A stretch of 64,000 bases of DNA from Neobacillus niacini NBRC 15566 (GCF_001591505.1 NZ_BCVA01000027.1:16001-80000), one strand, 5' to 3'. Counted from the first letter of the stretch, positions 25,593 to 34,294 are shown. A program made the numbers and translations. The notes: a model not told the origin generated them from the letters alone.

Positions 25593-26402
25593 TTACTTCT
25601 TCCCTTTTTTCAAATAATCATGAATGATTTCTTTCTGGATAGCAGGATGGCATGTCAATGTAGATTCATTCATCAGCATGTTAACGGAATTCCCATCCAA
25701 ATTTGTAGAAACCGCCCCCACTTCATTGGCGATAATCATTCCTCCAGCTATATCCCATGGGGCAAGTTTCTTGGTCAAATAACCATCGACAATGCCTTCT
25801 GCAACGTAAGCAAGTGCTAAAGCGGCACAGCAATAGGATCTTACCCCGCGAATTTTTTCCACTAACAGTTGCATGACAATTTCATCGATTACATCATTAT
25901 CACATAACAAATAATGATTAAAATCGAGAATCGATTCTTCAAGCGTAAGATTTGGAGCTAATTCAGGTAATCCTTCATCATTTTTATAGGCGCCCTTCCC
26001 CCTCATAGCTGTGTAAAGATTACCACCCATACAATCATAGACCAAACCAATCTCACCAATTCCGTTATAAAAAATCCCAATCGAAATGGCGAAATTTCTT
26101 TTTTGCTTTACAAAGTTCATCGTGCCATCAATAGGATCCACAATCCAGATGACACCGTCTAATGTTTTTAAATCCTCACCATAGCCTTCTTCACTAAATA
26201 AATAATGATCTGGAAACGTACGCTTTATATTTTTTGCTAGAAAATATTCTATTTCTCTATCAACTGCTGTAACGAGATCCTTCGGATTTGATTTTGTCTC
26301 AACAATCAATGGACCATTTATTTTCTGGCGGATTAATTCTCCTGCCTCTAATATCCATTCTTTAGCTTGACGATAGATAACTTCACGTCTTTCTTCTTTC
26401 AT
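25593..26402 (-). CDS. Inositol monophosphatase family phosphatase
   Basis: 269 residues. The metal-dependent phosphatase motifs are complete: FSEEGYG (Glu ligand), WIVDPIDGTMNFVKQ (the DPIDGT signature) and KLAPWDIAGGMIIANEVGA (WD motif). Resembles B. subtilis YktC and SuhB proteins, which hydrolyse inositol-1-phosphate and sometimes NADP or fructose bisphosphate. True substrate not deducible. GAGGTATAAC precedes the ATG. Lies 26 bases downstream of the YbaK-like gene, probably one operon. Confidence 0.88.
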   Translation of the reverse strand: MKEERREVIYRQAKEWILEAGELIRQKINGPLIVETKSNPKDLVTAVDREIEYFLAKNIKRTFPDHYLFSEEGYGEDLKTLDGVIWIVDPIDGTMNFVKQKRNFAISIGIFYNGIGEIGLVYDCMGGNLYTAMRGKGAYKNDEGLPELAPNLTLEESILDFNHYLLCDNDVIDEIVMQLLVEKIRGVRSYCCAALALAYVAEGIVDGYLTKKLAPWDIAGGMIIANEVGAVSTNLDGNSVNMLMNESTLTCHPAIQKEIIHDYLKKGKK

Positions 26403-26428
26403 GTTATACCTCGCAAATATTACTCTTT

Positions 26429-26929
26429 TTAACTAACCTTCTCTTCTTGCTCAGTCTCTTCCCACCCTTTACAAACATCCACCCATTCTTTTGCGTATGA
26501 ATAGCGATAAATCTCTTCATTTGATAATTCAATCGCTGAATTGGTGCTGCCACATGCTGGGAAAAGGGTATCGAACCTTTTCATGGAAACATCAAGGTAA
26601 ACATCTAGTTCATTTTTTAATCCAAAAGGGCAAACCCCGCCGATTGCATGACCGGTCTGCTCGAGCACTTCTTCCGGAGTCAGCATTCTGGCCTTGAACC
26701 CAAAGGTATGACGAAATTTCTTATTATCAATTTTCGCATCTCCGGCAGCGACAATCAAAAGGGCTTTTTCCCCTTCACCTCTAAAAGATAATGTTTTTGC
26801 AATGCGGGCCGGAATAACTCCTATTGTTTCCGCTGCTAAATCCACTGTTGCACTTGATGTGTCAAATTCCATCACATCTTGTTCTCTATCCCATTGCCTG
26901 AAATGGGCTTTTACACTTTCGATTGACAT
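26429..26929 (-). CDS. YbaK/EbsC-type aminoacyl-tRNA deacylase
   Basis: About 166 residues of the Cys-tRNA(Pro)/ProX editing family. Seen: DLAAETIGVIPARIAKTLSFRG with the conserved Lys, ALLIVAAGDAKIDNKKFR, and GHAIGGVCPFGLKNELDVYLD, the GxxxGxxxPxG loop. Acts in the cytosol to clear mischarged tRNA; the exact aminoacyl group is not predictable. The ATG at 26929 has AAAGGA at a better distance than the ATG at 26938. Confidence 0.83.
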   Translation of the reverse strand: MSIESVKAHFRQWDREQDVMEFDTSSATVDLAAETIGVIPARIAKTLSFRGEGEKALLIVAAGDAKIDNKKFRHTFGFKARMLTPEEVLEQTGHAIGGVCPFGLKNELDVYLDVSMKRFDTLFPACGSTNSAIELSNEEIYRYSYAKEWVDVCKGWEETEQEEKVS

Positions 26930-27068
26930 CCTGTCCATCCTTTCGTAATGGTTATTATGGAAAATAATAACACACTTTAGTGAGGAAAAGCGAAAAGTTG
27001 CTCACCCCCCATCATACCTATAGTTCCTAAGAGACCACTCAATGAAGACTATCCTATATCTCTACTTC

Positions 27069-27297
27069 GTATATACCAGATTTAAGTAAAAGAGTTTTAA
27101 ATCAACGGATGGAAGAGCTTAAGGACTGTGGAATTGTGTTAAGAAAGGTTCTTGCCGATCGTCCTGTACGGACTGAATATTCGTTAACAAAAAAAGGTTC
27201 AGGACTTCGACAGTCTCTTCAAGCTTTTGAGGAATGGGCGGAGAAATGGCTGTTAAATAAAGACCTTTCTAATTTACTAGTAAAATTACCACATTAA
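27069..27297 (+). pseudogene. HxlR-family regulator fragment (5' truncated)
   Basis: Reads YIPDLSKRVLNQRMEELKDC then GIVLRKVLADRPVRTEYSLT, the recognition helix and wing of HxlR-type winged-helix regulators, ending in LQAFEEWAEKWL. The N-terminal third with the conserved Cys is missing and no start codon with a ribosome site fits. Followed by a normal terminator. Confidence 0.8.
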
Positions 27298-27322
27298 AAG
27301 GCAGCGGATTGCTGCCTTTTTT
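27297..27322 (+). terminator. Terminator after the HxlR remnant
   Basis: AAAAGGCAGC-GGAT-TGCTGCCTTTTTT, perfect stem and T run; retained although the gene is decayed. Confidence 0.9.
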
Positions 27323-27346
27323 GCTTTAATTCCTTAATCGTTTGTA

Positions 27347-27527
27347 TTAACGAAATTATTTCAAATATTGGTCCCTTGAACCCTAGCTTTCGCCGTTTAA
27401 GGGAATGATTCTCGAAGTATTGCTCCCTCTAACCTTTATATTCTTCATTCAAGGGAACGATTCTCTCAATATTGTTCCCTTGCCCCCTCATTTTTGCTGT
27501 CCAAGGGAACAATTCCATTTTTCAATG
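27347..27527. repeat. Second 52-bp hairpin-repeat array (about three and a half units)
   Basis: Units begin AAGGGAA at 27399, 27451 and 27503, exactly 52 bases apart, with a degenerate half unit before. The best unit has arms CAAGGGAACGAT and ATTGTTCCCTTG around a 9-base loop, then a 19-base C/T-rich spacer. Sequence is unrelated to the array at 11710 but period and plan are the same. Non-coding. Confidence 0.82.
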
Positions 27528-27559
27528 CACACACTTTGACATACTTTTTCTATTACTTG

Positions 27560-28624
27560 TTAAAAATCCACCATGTTTACAGGCTGACCTGTACGTGCAG
27601 ATTGATAAATGGCAGAAATAATTTTTAATGGTTTTAATCCTTCTTCCCCATTCACAAGTGGTTCCCTATCTTCTTTAACAGCGTTGATCATATCAATAAA
27701 CTGTAAACGGTGGGAACTACCATCAAGTGCCGCTGGGTTGCCAGATGCAGCATTAAGGTCTCCCCTATTAGGACTTTTCATTTCAGCTAAGTTGATAGCT
27801 TCTGTTTCATTCTTAGAATTTCGTAGATAATGCTTGATTAACTGATCATTCTCAATCACAGCTGTACCATTTGTTCCGATAATCTCCAAGCGGGCTGACA
27901 GACCTGGATAGGCAGCTGTTGTCCCTACAATGGTTCCTAACCCGCCATGTTTAAATTTCACCGTAGCAACAGCCACATCCTCCACTTCAATTCCTTCATG
28001 AGCTAATATGGCTGTATGTGCATATACACTTTCCACTTCTCCCATAAAGTACTGGAATAAGTCTATCGTATGAATGGCCTGATTGATTAATACACCGCCG
28101 CCATCCATTTTCAATGTTCCCCTCCACTTACTAGTATCATAGTAACTTTGAGGCCGGTACCAGTTCACAGAGGATTGCCCGAGGACCATTTTTCCAAATC
28201 TCCCTGAATCGATATCTGCTTTTACCTTAACTGATGATGGATCAAATCGATGTTGTGAAATAACACTTAATTTAACATGGTGCTCACGGCATACATCAAT
28301 CATTTGCTGTGCTTTCTCAAGGGAAATATCCATTGGTTTTTCAACGATTACATGCTTTCCTGCCCGAGCAGCCTCTATCGCCATATCAGCATGAGTTCCG
28401 CTGGGTGTAATAATCGATACAATATCAATCTCTTTCCTCTTTAGCATTTCTTGATAATTTGTATACCAATCTGTACCGGTCTTTTCTGCAAGTGCTTTTG
28501 CCTTTTGTTCACTTCGGGAATATACAGCAACGACTTTTGCACCTTCAATTGCTGATATTTGCTCATAATGAGTAGTACTAATAAGTCCAGTTCCGACAAT
28601 AGCAAATCCGAATTCTCTTTTCAT
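27560..28624 (-). CDS. Gfo/Idh/MocA-family oxidoreductase
   Basis: 354 residues. N-terminal Rossmann domain with FAIVGTGLISTTHYEQISAI and VVAVYSRSEQKAKALAEKTG, the conserved IVEKPMDISLEKAQQM (Glu-Lys-Pro motif), and a C-terminal alpha/beta domain with DGGGVLINQAIHTIDLFQYFMGEVESVYA containing the catalytic-site His. These NAD(P)-dependent enzymes oxidise or reduce sugars and inositols; the substrate is not clear. Divergent to an IclR regulator gene, its probable regulator. Confidence 0.88.
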   Translation of the reverse strand: MKREFGFAIVGTGLISTTHYEQISAIEGAKVVAVYSRSEQKAKALAEKTGTDWYTNYQEMLKRKEIDIVSIITPSGTHADMAIEAARAGKHVIVEKPMDISLEKAQQMIDVCREHHVKLSVISQHRFDPSSVKVKADIDSGRFGKMVLGQSSVNWYRPQSYYDTSKWRGTLKMDGGGVLINQAIHTIDLFQYFMGEVESVYAHTAILAHEGIEVEDVAVATVKFKHGGLGTIVGTTAAYPGLSARLEIIGTNGTAVIENDQLIKHYLRNSKNETEAINLAEMKSPNRGDLNAASGNPAALDGSSHRLQFIDMINAVKEDREPLVNGEEGLKPLKIISAIYQSARTGQPVNMVDF

Positions 28625-28920
28625 CCCTGCCGGTCTCCTCTCTTACACTAAAAAATCTTTTATATTCAAAAAACAAATATCTTAATACTAGCAACAGAAT
28701 AACCGCATTGTGGTACAGAGGTATCGTAATGTGGTTATTTTAAGTATAATTAATTCCAACACTAACGTCAATTATGCTTTCCTAATAATCTGCATCATTA
28801 AAAATTTTCGTGTATGTCTAATTTGGGTTCTAATTAGTTTTTCCTCACACAATATTTGAAATTATGGAGATTCTAGTTTTAAATTAATAGAAGCGGCATA
28901 ACAGAAAGGGAGTATTTTTC
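28625..28920. other. Divergent promoter region (oxidoreductase / IclR)
   Basis: Non-coding, AT-rich. Contains a loose inverted repeat (ATAACCGCATTGTGG ... AATGTGGTTAT, about 28697-28740) that could be an IclR-family operator. No firm -35/-10. Confidence 0.4.
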
Positions 28921-29682
28921 TTGAACAATATTCAAGACCAAAATAAAACATCGGGTATCCAGGTTATTACCCGTGCAGCTAAAATACTGCGAACGTTAAG
29001 AGAGCACCCAAAAGGATTAAGTCTTACACAGATATCAAAAGAAGTAGATTTAGCTAGATCAACCGTCCAAAGAATTGTTGCTGCATTAGAGCAAGAAAAC
29101 CTAGTTACTGCGGCTTCTGCTAACAGCGGGTTTCGCCTTGGCCCTGAGATTGCGAGGCTTGCTAGCGCTGTAAATAGTGATTTGAGAGAAGAATTGAGAC
29201 CATTTTTGATCCAGTTATCTAATAGGATTAATGAAACGGTCGACCTCTCTATTTTAGATAACGGTAAGGTGCTGTTTGTTGATCAAATCATCGCGGCACA
29301 TCCACTGCAGGCAACCTCACAGCCTGGCGCGTCATTTCCTTTGCATTGCACAGCAAATGGAAAAGCCATTCTCGCTTCATTGCCTATAAATGAAGTTGAA
29401 AACCTATTGCCGGAACAACTTAAACGGTACACGGATAAAACCATTACAAAACGTGATGAGTTATTAAAGGAGTTAGAAACGGTCCGAAATGAGGGAGTTG
29501 CTTTTTCAAGAGAAGAGCATATTGAAGGTATTTGTGCAGTGGGAGCCGTTGTAGTAGACCGATTGGGAAATCGGAGTGCAGTCTCGATCCCGCTCCCATC
29601 TACACGTTTTTATGGGAATGAGGAAAAGCTTGTTACTTCCCTCATCAAAACATGTCAAAATATTAATCAACACTTCAATTAA
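28921..29682 (+). CDS. IclR-family transcriptional regulator
   Basis: 253 residues. Winged-helix N-terminus (VITRAAKILRTLREHPKGLSLTQISKEVDLARSTVQRIVAALEQENLV) and a GAF-like effector domain (VDQIIAAHPLQATSQPGASFPLHCTANGKAILASLP; GVAFSREEHIEGICAVGAVVVDRLG). The start is a TTG with AAAGGGAG upstream. Probably controls the divergent Gfo/Idh/MocA gene in response to a sugar acid or related metabolite (inference). Confidence 0.9.
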   Translation: MNNIQDQNKTSGIQVITRAAKILRTLREHPKGLSLTQISKEVDLARSTVQRIVAALEQENLVTAASANSGFRLGPEIARLASAVNSDLREELRPFLIQLSNRINETVDLSILDNGKVLFVDQIIAAHPLQATSQPGASFPLHCTANGKAILASLPINEVENLLPEQLKRYTDKTITKRDELLKELETVRNEGVAFSREEHIEGICAVGAVVVDRLGNRSAVSIPLPSTRFYGNEEKLVTSLIKTCQNINQHFN

Positions 29683-29691
29683 AAGACAAAA

Positions 29692-29723
29692 AGAAAGGCG
29701 CTGGAAGATCCAAGCGCCTTTTA
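29692..29723. terminator. Bidirectional terminator between iclR-like gene and azoR
   Basis: AAAGGCGCT and AGCGCCTTTT stem with a 10-11 base loop, between convergent genes. Confidence 0.85.
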
Positions 29724-29740
29724 CTTTGTTTACTTCATTA

Positions 29741-30373
29741 TTAAACAGCTACTGCTGATAATTTCTTTGCAGCTTCTTTTACTTTTTCTAGGCCTTCAGC
29801 AATAATCGTTTCAGCTTGAGCTGGCATTGCATTATGACCTTCAATAATTACTTCTTCAACAATTTCCATACCGAATACGCCGCCTACTACGTTCTTGATA
29901 TAAGTAGCCGCCATTTCCATTGGTGCTGCTTCCGGTGTTGAATATACACCGCCGCGTGCACTTAAGATTACCGCCTTTTTATCTGTCATCAATTGTACAA
30001 GTTGGCCATTTTCGTCGTATTTAAAAGTGAAACCAGCTTGGTATACATAATCAATGAAGGTTTGTAACGGTGCTGGGATTGTTAAGTTCCATAATGGGAA
30101 TGCAAATACAACTAAGTCAGCTGCTGTAAGAGCGTCCATTGCTTTTTGTTTTGCAGCAAGAAGACGTTTTTCTAAGTCCGTCATTTCTTCGCCTGATTCA
30201 AGTTTGCCGAAAGCGTTGAATAAGTCTTGACCAAAGTACGGCATATCCTCAGCAAATACATCGAAAGTTGTGACATTCACACCTTCTAAGTTCTCCATAA
30301 AAGTTTCATACATTTTGCTTGAAACAGCTTCTGAAGCTGGACGATTATTTGCTTTAACTACTAAAACATTCAT
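29741..30373 (-). CDS. azoR: FMN-dependent NADH-azoreductase
   Basis: 210 residues, flavodoxin-like fold. Motifs: MNVLVVKANNRPASEAVSSKMYETF, VVFAFPLWNLTIPAPLQTFIDYV (flavin-binding loop) and VILSARGGVYSTPEAAPMEMA. Reduces azo compounds and quinones by two electrons, detoxifying them. In B. subtilis azoR2 belongs to the MhqR regulon; here a TATCTCGAATT half-operator sits 50 bases upstream, consistent with the same control. First gene of the quinone-stress island. Confidence 0.9.
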   Translation of the reverse strand: MNVLVVKANNRPASEAVSSKMYETFMENLEGVNVTTFDVFAEDMPYFGQDLFNAFGKLESGEEMTDLEKRLLAAKQKAMDALTAADLVVFAFPLWNLTIPAPLQTFIDYVYQAGFTFKYDENGQLVQLMTDKKAVILSARGGVYSTPEAAPMEMAATYIKNVVGGVFGMEIVEEVIIEGHNAMPAQAETIIAEGLEKVKEAAKKLSAVAV

Positions 30374-30421
30374 TTATATAATTCTCCTTTTTATCTTGGG
30401 ATTTATTATTTTTAAATTATA

Positions 30422-30439
30422 TATCTCGAATTAATAATA
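30422..30439 (-). promoter_or_regulatory. MhqR-type operator (half-conserved) upstream of azoR
   Basis: TATCTCGAATT left arm is intact; the right arm is degenerate. Same motif as the full palindromes at 34801 and 35296. Confidence 0.55.
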
Positions 30440-30587
30440 TATTAATCTAGTATTTTTGTCAATTAAACTAGCATAGTATATTTTTCCTGTTTTAGATATA
30501 TTGTCTAATAAAAAAGTCGGATAAATTATAATTCTATCTGACTAATGATGGTTATTTTAAATTGACTTTTTCAAAACTTAATTATTT

Positions 30588-30878
30588 TCAAATAATATCC
30601 TTTCCTCTCAAAAAAGCATTTCGGATAACATTTTCACCTTCTCGCTATTTATTTAAAAAGGCTTCGTGTTGATCTTTCGTCATATTATGCAAGGATGGCG
30701 GTTGAAACTTTCCTTTTAATTCCTCAAACGTTCTCTCTAGTATTTCTGTAAAAGTTGGATTTGCTTGAAGAATCACTCCGTCTTGACCAACTAAAAAAAA
30801 CACATCATTGGTATCCTGCCACATTAGTTCAAATGCTTTTTCCCCAATTTTCGGATTATCTAAGATTAAACTAATCAT
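30588..30878 (-). pseudogene. PAS-domain protein gene broken by a TAG codon
   Basis: The frame from the ATG at 30878 (AAAGGGAG upstream) encodes a PAS start: FELMWQDTNDVFFLVGQDGV then ILQANPTFTEILERTFEELK. It stops at a TAG (30645) after 77 residues, yet the same frame continues REGENVIRNAFLRGKD, the expected next PAS segment, to a TGA at 30588. No output domain remains. Probably the leftover of a larger signalling protein. Confidence 0.7.
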
Positions 30879-30929
30879 TTTATTCTCTCCCTTTACTTCT
30901 ATTCACCTTTGATTTATCTCTCTATAAAT

Positions 30930-31400
30930 TTATGCACTCTTTACTTTATCCAATTTTTTTAAAAACCCAACTAAACCTCTTATAGTAAACAAAGTAAAAT
31001 TTACACTTGCAAAAGTATGAAATGGTGACCATTTCTTCCATTTGAATAACCTTGTATTCTTTTCAAAGAACCATTGACCAATACTCATGGGAACACTAAA
31101 TAGTAAGCTTTTCAAAAGAATTTTACCGATCTTATCGTTATAAGACAGCTTAACCCAAATAACACTTAAAAGTGGAAAGAATAATAATGTATAAATGATG
31201 TTAGTCCTAAAAATCTTTGGAAAAGGACGGACTGGATATTCTAGTCTTTTAGTACCAATAACATAAGCGTCTATTAGGTAAGCAAGAACTCCCTTTGAGA
31301 AAAAAATAACAAGATTTTCTCTCATTTTTGGCCCTTTAAATAAGAATGGGAGGAAAACAACGCACAAAGATGTGAGTAAATTCAACAGTTTCTTTTCCAT
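30930..31400 (-). CDS. Small integral membrane protein (CBO0543-like)
   Basis: 156 residues, about four hydrophobic segments, basic loops with WFFEKNTRLFKWKKWSPFHTF. The aromatic-rich pattern resembles the CBO0543 family of uncharacterised Firmicute membrane proteins; this is a by-eye match. AAGGAG precedes the ATG. It lies between the PAS pseudogene and the WrbA gene and has no operator motif of its own, so it may not be part of the quinone regulon. Confidence 0.65.
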   Translation of the reverse strand: MEKKLLNLLTSLCVVFLPFLFKGPKMRENLVIFFSKGVLAYLIDAYVIGTKRLEYPVRPFPKIFRTNIIYTLLFFPLLSVIWVKLSYNDKIGKILLKSLLFSVPMSIGQWFFEKNTRLFKWKKWSPFHTFASVNFTLFTIRGLVGFLKKLDKVKSA

Positions 31401-31507
31401 ACAATAACTCCTTCGATAGAAAAATTTCGCAACAGTGACATCCTACCTATTATTTCTTTAGGTATTATTTACTATTCCTTCGAGTTTAAAATTATTTTCT
31501 ACGTAAT

Positions 31508-31545
31508 TAAAAAAACTAATCGGAAGGATCCGATTAGCTTTTTTA
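31508..31545 (-). terminator. Terminator of the mhq-like operon (after wrbA)
   Basis: CTAATCGGA / TCCGATTAG stem with loop of about 3 bases, flanked by seven A and six T. Just 13 bases beyond the wrbA stop. Confidence 0.9.
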
Positions 31546-31558
31546 GTTAATAAAGATT

Positions 31559-32224
31559 TTATTGGTTCGCCTTTTTTACCCATTCTGCAACGGTAACCGT
31601 ACGCTTTGCTTGGTGCTTTACAGCTGCTTCAACATCATCAATCATTTTTCCATCCTGACCAACAGTCACACTTGTTCCATATGGGTTACCGCCAGCTCCA
31701 AATGTAACAGGATCTGTATAACCAGGAGCAGCAATAATTGCACCCCAATGCATCATAGATGTATATAATGAAAGAAGGGTAGCTTCTTGACCGCCATGTG
31801 GATTTTGTGCAGAAGTCATTGCGCTGACTACTTTGTTTACGGTTTTACCAGTTGCCCAAAGTCCTCCCTGGATATCAAGAAATTGCTTCATTTGTGAAGG
31901 CATGTTTCCAAATCGAGTCGGAACACTGAAAATGATGGCATCTGCCCATTCAATATCGTCCCCTGTTGCAATTGGAACATTTTTTGTTGCTTCTACTGTG
32001 TTTTTCCATACTTCATTTCTCTCAATAATAGAATCGGGAGCTAATTCCTGTACTTTTAATACTTTAACCTCAGCACCAGCTTCTTTTGCACCTTCTTCAG
32101 CCCACTTTGCTAATTGATAATTGGTGCCACCCATACTGTAAAAAATTACTGCCAATTTTACATTTGTCATACTTTTTTCCTCCTTTTCAGGTGTATTCCC
32201 AAATAATCTAGACAAGAAACCCAT
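31559..32224 (-). CDS. wrbA: NAD(P)H:quinone oxidoreductase, WrbA type
   Basis: Flavodoxin-fold protein: KLAVIFYSMGGTNYQLAKWAE (phosphate loop), DAIIFSVPTRFGNMPSQMKQFLD and SAQNPHGGQEATLLSLYTSMMHWG, hallmark of WrbA. It reduces quinones by two electrons using FMN. Two starts look equally good: ATG at 32224 (AGGAGGTGTTACG upstream) and ATG at 32170 (AAAAGGAGG upstream). The longer form adds an 18-residue charged segment MGFLSRLFGNTPEKEEKS. Last gene of the ring-cleavage/MhqD/DoxX operon. Confidence 0.88.
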   Translation of the reverse strand: MGFLSRLFGNTPEKEEKSMTNVKLAVIFYSMGGTNYQLAKWAEEGAKEAGAEVKVLKVQELAPDSIIERNEVWKNTVEATKNVPIATGDDIEWADAIIFSVPTRFGNMPSQMKQFLDIQGGLWATGKTVNKVVSAMTSAQNPHGGQEATLLSLYTSMMHWGAIIAAPGYTDPVTFGAGGNPYGTSVTVGQDGKMIDDVEAAVKHQAKRTVTVAEWVKKANQ

Positions 32225-32271
32225 TCGTAACACCTCCTATTATCTCTTTGTTTTAAAATTATCATTCACTA

Positions 32272-32694
32272 CTAAGCAGCTCTTTTTATCTCTTTTGACT
32301 CCCTTTGAAAAATCAATTGACTAACTGATAATAGCTTGCTTCCATTAATGACAAGATATACCGCAATAGCTAAGAATGCTAAGTCTAATTCGTAACCGGC
32401 CATTTGACCGTTTCCTAATAAACCAATTGCTAGTTTTACTTTTATTGTTGCTCCAATCATTAATAAGGCAAACAAAGCCGCAACTAATCTTGTTGCTAAT
32501 CCAACGATTAATAGGATCCCACCAATAATTTCGAGTAAAGCAACTCCATATGCCATAACTCCTGGTAAGCCAAGGCTTTCAAACCAGCCTGCTATGTTCT
32601 CTATTCCACCTTGAAACTTTACAACTCCATGAATAAAAAATATTGCTCCTAATGTAACGCGTAATATAAGTGCTCCAATTTCATTTTTAAACAT
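32272..32694 (-). CDS. DoxX family membrane protein (MhqP-like)
   Basis: 140 residues, four membrane segments with DoxX features: ALILRVTLGAIFFIHGVVKFQGGIENIAGWFESLGLPGVMAYGVALLEIIGGILLIVGLATRLVA. In B. subtilis the DoxX protein MhqP (YdfP) is part of the quinone-inducible mhqNOP operon; DoxX proteins are membrane partners of redox enzymes. It sits between mhqD-like and wrbA genes. A second DoxX gene is at 34382. Confidence 0.85.
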   Translation of the reverse strand: MFKNEIGALILRVTLGAIFFIHGVVKFQGGIENIAGWFESLGLPGVMAYGVALLEIIGGILLIVGLATRLVAALFALLMIGATIKVKLAIGLLGNGQMAGYELDLAFLAIAVYLVINGSKLLSVSQLIFQRESKEIKRAA

Positions 32695-32720
32695 TTTCGT
32701 TTTTCCCCCGTTTAGTTATA

Positions 32721-33335
32721 TTATTTAGTAATAAAATGTTTTTGATACCAAGACGCTGCTGCTTCTACTTCTTGTTTAGTTAATTGATGGCCTTTATTTT
32801 CCCAATGGAGTTCAACTTGCGCATTTGCCTTTTCTAATAAGGATTGAAGTTCAGATGATTCCATAGGAGAGCAAATTGGATCATTTGTCCCCGCAGCAAT
32901 AAATACTGATTTCCCTGTTAAATCAGGAAGGTCAATTCCTTTACGCGGCACCATTGGATGATGAAGAATCGCTCCCTTTAATGCATGTTGATAGTGAAAT
33001 AATAAACTCCCCGCAATATTTGCCCCATTTGAGTAGCCGATTGCAAGTATATTATTGCGGTCAAAATCATAGTTTTCCGCTGCTTCATCTAGAAACTCGT
33101 TCAATTCTTTTGTTCTAAAAATCAGATCTTCCTCATCAAAGACACCTTCAGCTAATCTGCGGAAAAACCGAGGCATTCCATTTTCTAATACATTTCCACG
33201 AACGCTTAATACATTTGCCTCATCATCAATCATTCCCGCAAGAGGCAGCAGGTCTAATTCATTGCCTCCAGTACCATGAAGCAGTAACAATGTTGGTTTG
33301 GTTGGATTTTGTCCCTTATTAAAAATATGTTTCAT
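32721..33335 (-). CDS. mhqD: Alpha/beta hydrolase, phospholipase/carboxylesterase type (MhqD-like)
   Basis: 204 residues. Oxyanion region LLLHGTGGNELDLLPL, nucleophile elbow AIGYSNGANIA (Ser of GxSxG-type GYSNG), an Asp in GTNDPICSP and the catalytic His in NKGHQLTKQE complete the triad. Very like B. subtilis MhqD (YodD), a hydrolase induced by methylhydroquinone. Follows the ring-cleavage dioxygenase by 20 bases, reproducing the mhqE-mhqD order. Acts in the cytosol; the natural ester is unknown. Confidence 0.85.
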   Translation of the reverse strand: MKHIFNKGQNPTKPTLLLLHGTGGNELDLLPLAGMIDDEANVLSVRGNVLENGMPRFFRRLAEGVFDEEDLIFRTKELNEFLDEAAENYDFDRNNILAIGYSNGANIAGSLLFHYQHALKGAILHHPMVPRKGIDLPDLTGKSVFIAAGTNDPICSPMESSELQSLLEKANAQVELHWENKGHQLTKQEVEAAASWYQKHFITK

Positions 33336-33355
33336 TATTTATCTCCCCCTTATAT

Positions 33356-34294
33356 TCAATTTAATTCTCTCACTTTAATTGGCAGCAACCCACGTTCAAT
33401 TTGGTCTCTATGTGGTTCATACTGTGCAGGAAGCATTAATTTCTCTCCCATCGTTTCTTGTGATTCATCATGAGCAAAGCCTGGAGGATCTGTTGCAATT
33501 TCAAATAATATTTCTCCGTGTTCTCTAAAATAAATCGCATTAAAATAGTTTCGATCTCGTACTGAAGTGACGCCATACCCATTCGCAGCAACATACTTTT
33601 GCCATTCCAATTGATCTTGATCATCACTTGCCCGCCAAGCGATATGATGTACGGTTCCCACACCCATTTGCCCGCGTCCAATCGGAGTTAATTTTAAATC
33701 AATGACATTTCCGATATCAGCTGAAGAACGGTAACGTGCAAAATCTCCTTCTTTACCTACGAGTTCAAGTCCCATAACATTTTCTAACAAATCTGCCGTT
33801 TTATTAGGCTGGCTGGATAATAGAGTGGCTCCCCCAAACCCTTTGATGGCAACTTCCGGTGTTACCCCGCTAAAGTTCCAATGATTAAGTTCGCCTTCTG
33901 CTCTTTCAACCATTTCAAGGTGAAGTCCGTGCGGATCATCAAATTCCAAATATTGCTCCCCGAATCGCTCCATTTTTGTAAAAGGCACTTTGAACTTTTC
34001 TAATCTATTTTCCCAAAATGCAAGGGCACCTTTAGGAACAACGTATGAGGTAACTCCTACTTGACCATCACCGATCATACCTTGTCGGGCTCCAGCCCAA
34101 GGAAAGAATGTGATGATTGTTCCAGGTTTTCCTCCTTCATCTCCAAAATAAAGGTGATACGTGCCAGGATCATCGAAGTTTACCGTTTGTTTTACTAAGC
34201 GTAGCCCTAAAATACCTGCATAAAAATCAATATTCTCCTGTGGATGACCAACAATAGCAGTGATATGATGAATTCCCATTGTTTTCTTACTCAT
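33356..34294 (-). CDS. mhqE: Ring-cleaving dioxygenase, VOC fold (MhqE/MhqO-like)
   Basis: 312 residues, two tandem VOC modules. Metal ligands are visible in GIHHITAIVGHPQENIDFY, GTVHHIAWRASDDQDQ and EILFEIATDPPGF. A conserved IYFREHGEILFE-type stretch and TMGEKLMLP near the end are shared with the two paralogues at 38-40 kb. Such enzymes are thought to open hydroquinone/catechol rings (MhqA/E/O of B. subtilis). An operator palindrome overlaps its promoter region at 34362-34379. Confidence 0.85.
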   Translation of the reverse strand: MSKKTMGIHHITAIVGHPQENIDFYAGILGLRLVKQTVNFDDPGTYHLYFGDEGGKPGTIITFFPWAGARQGMIGDGQVGVTSYVVPKGALAFWENRLEKFKVPFTKMERFGEQYLEFDDPHGLHLEMVERAEGELNHWNFSGVTPEVAIKGFGGATLLSSQPNKTADLLENVMGLELVGKEGDFARYRSSADIGNVIDLKLTPIGRGQMGVGTVHHIAWRASDDQDQLEWQKYVAANGYGVTSVRDRNYFNAIYFREHGEILFEIATDPPGFAHDESQETMGEKLMLPAQYEPHRDQIERGLLPIKVRELN

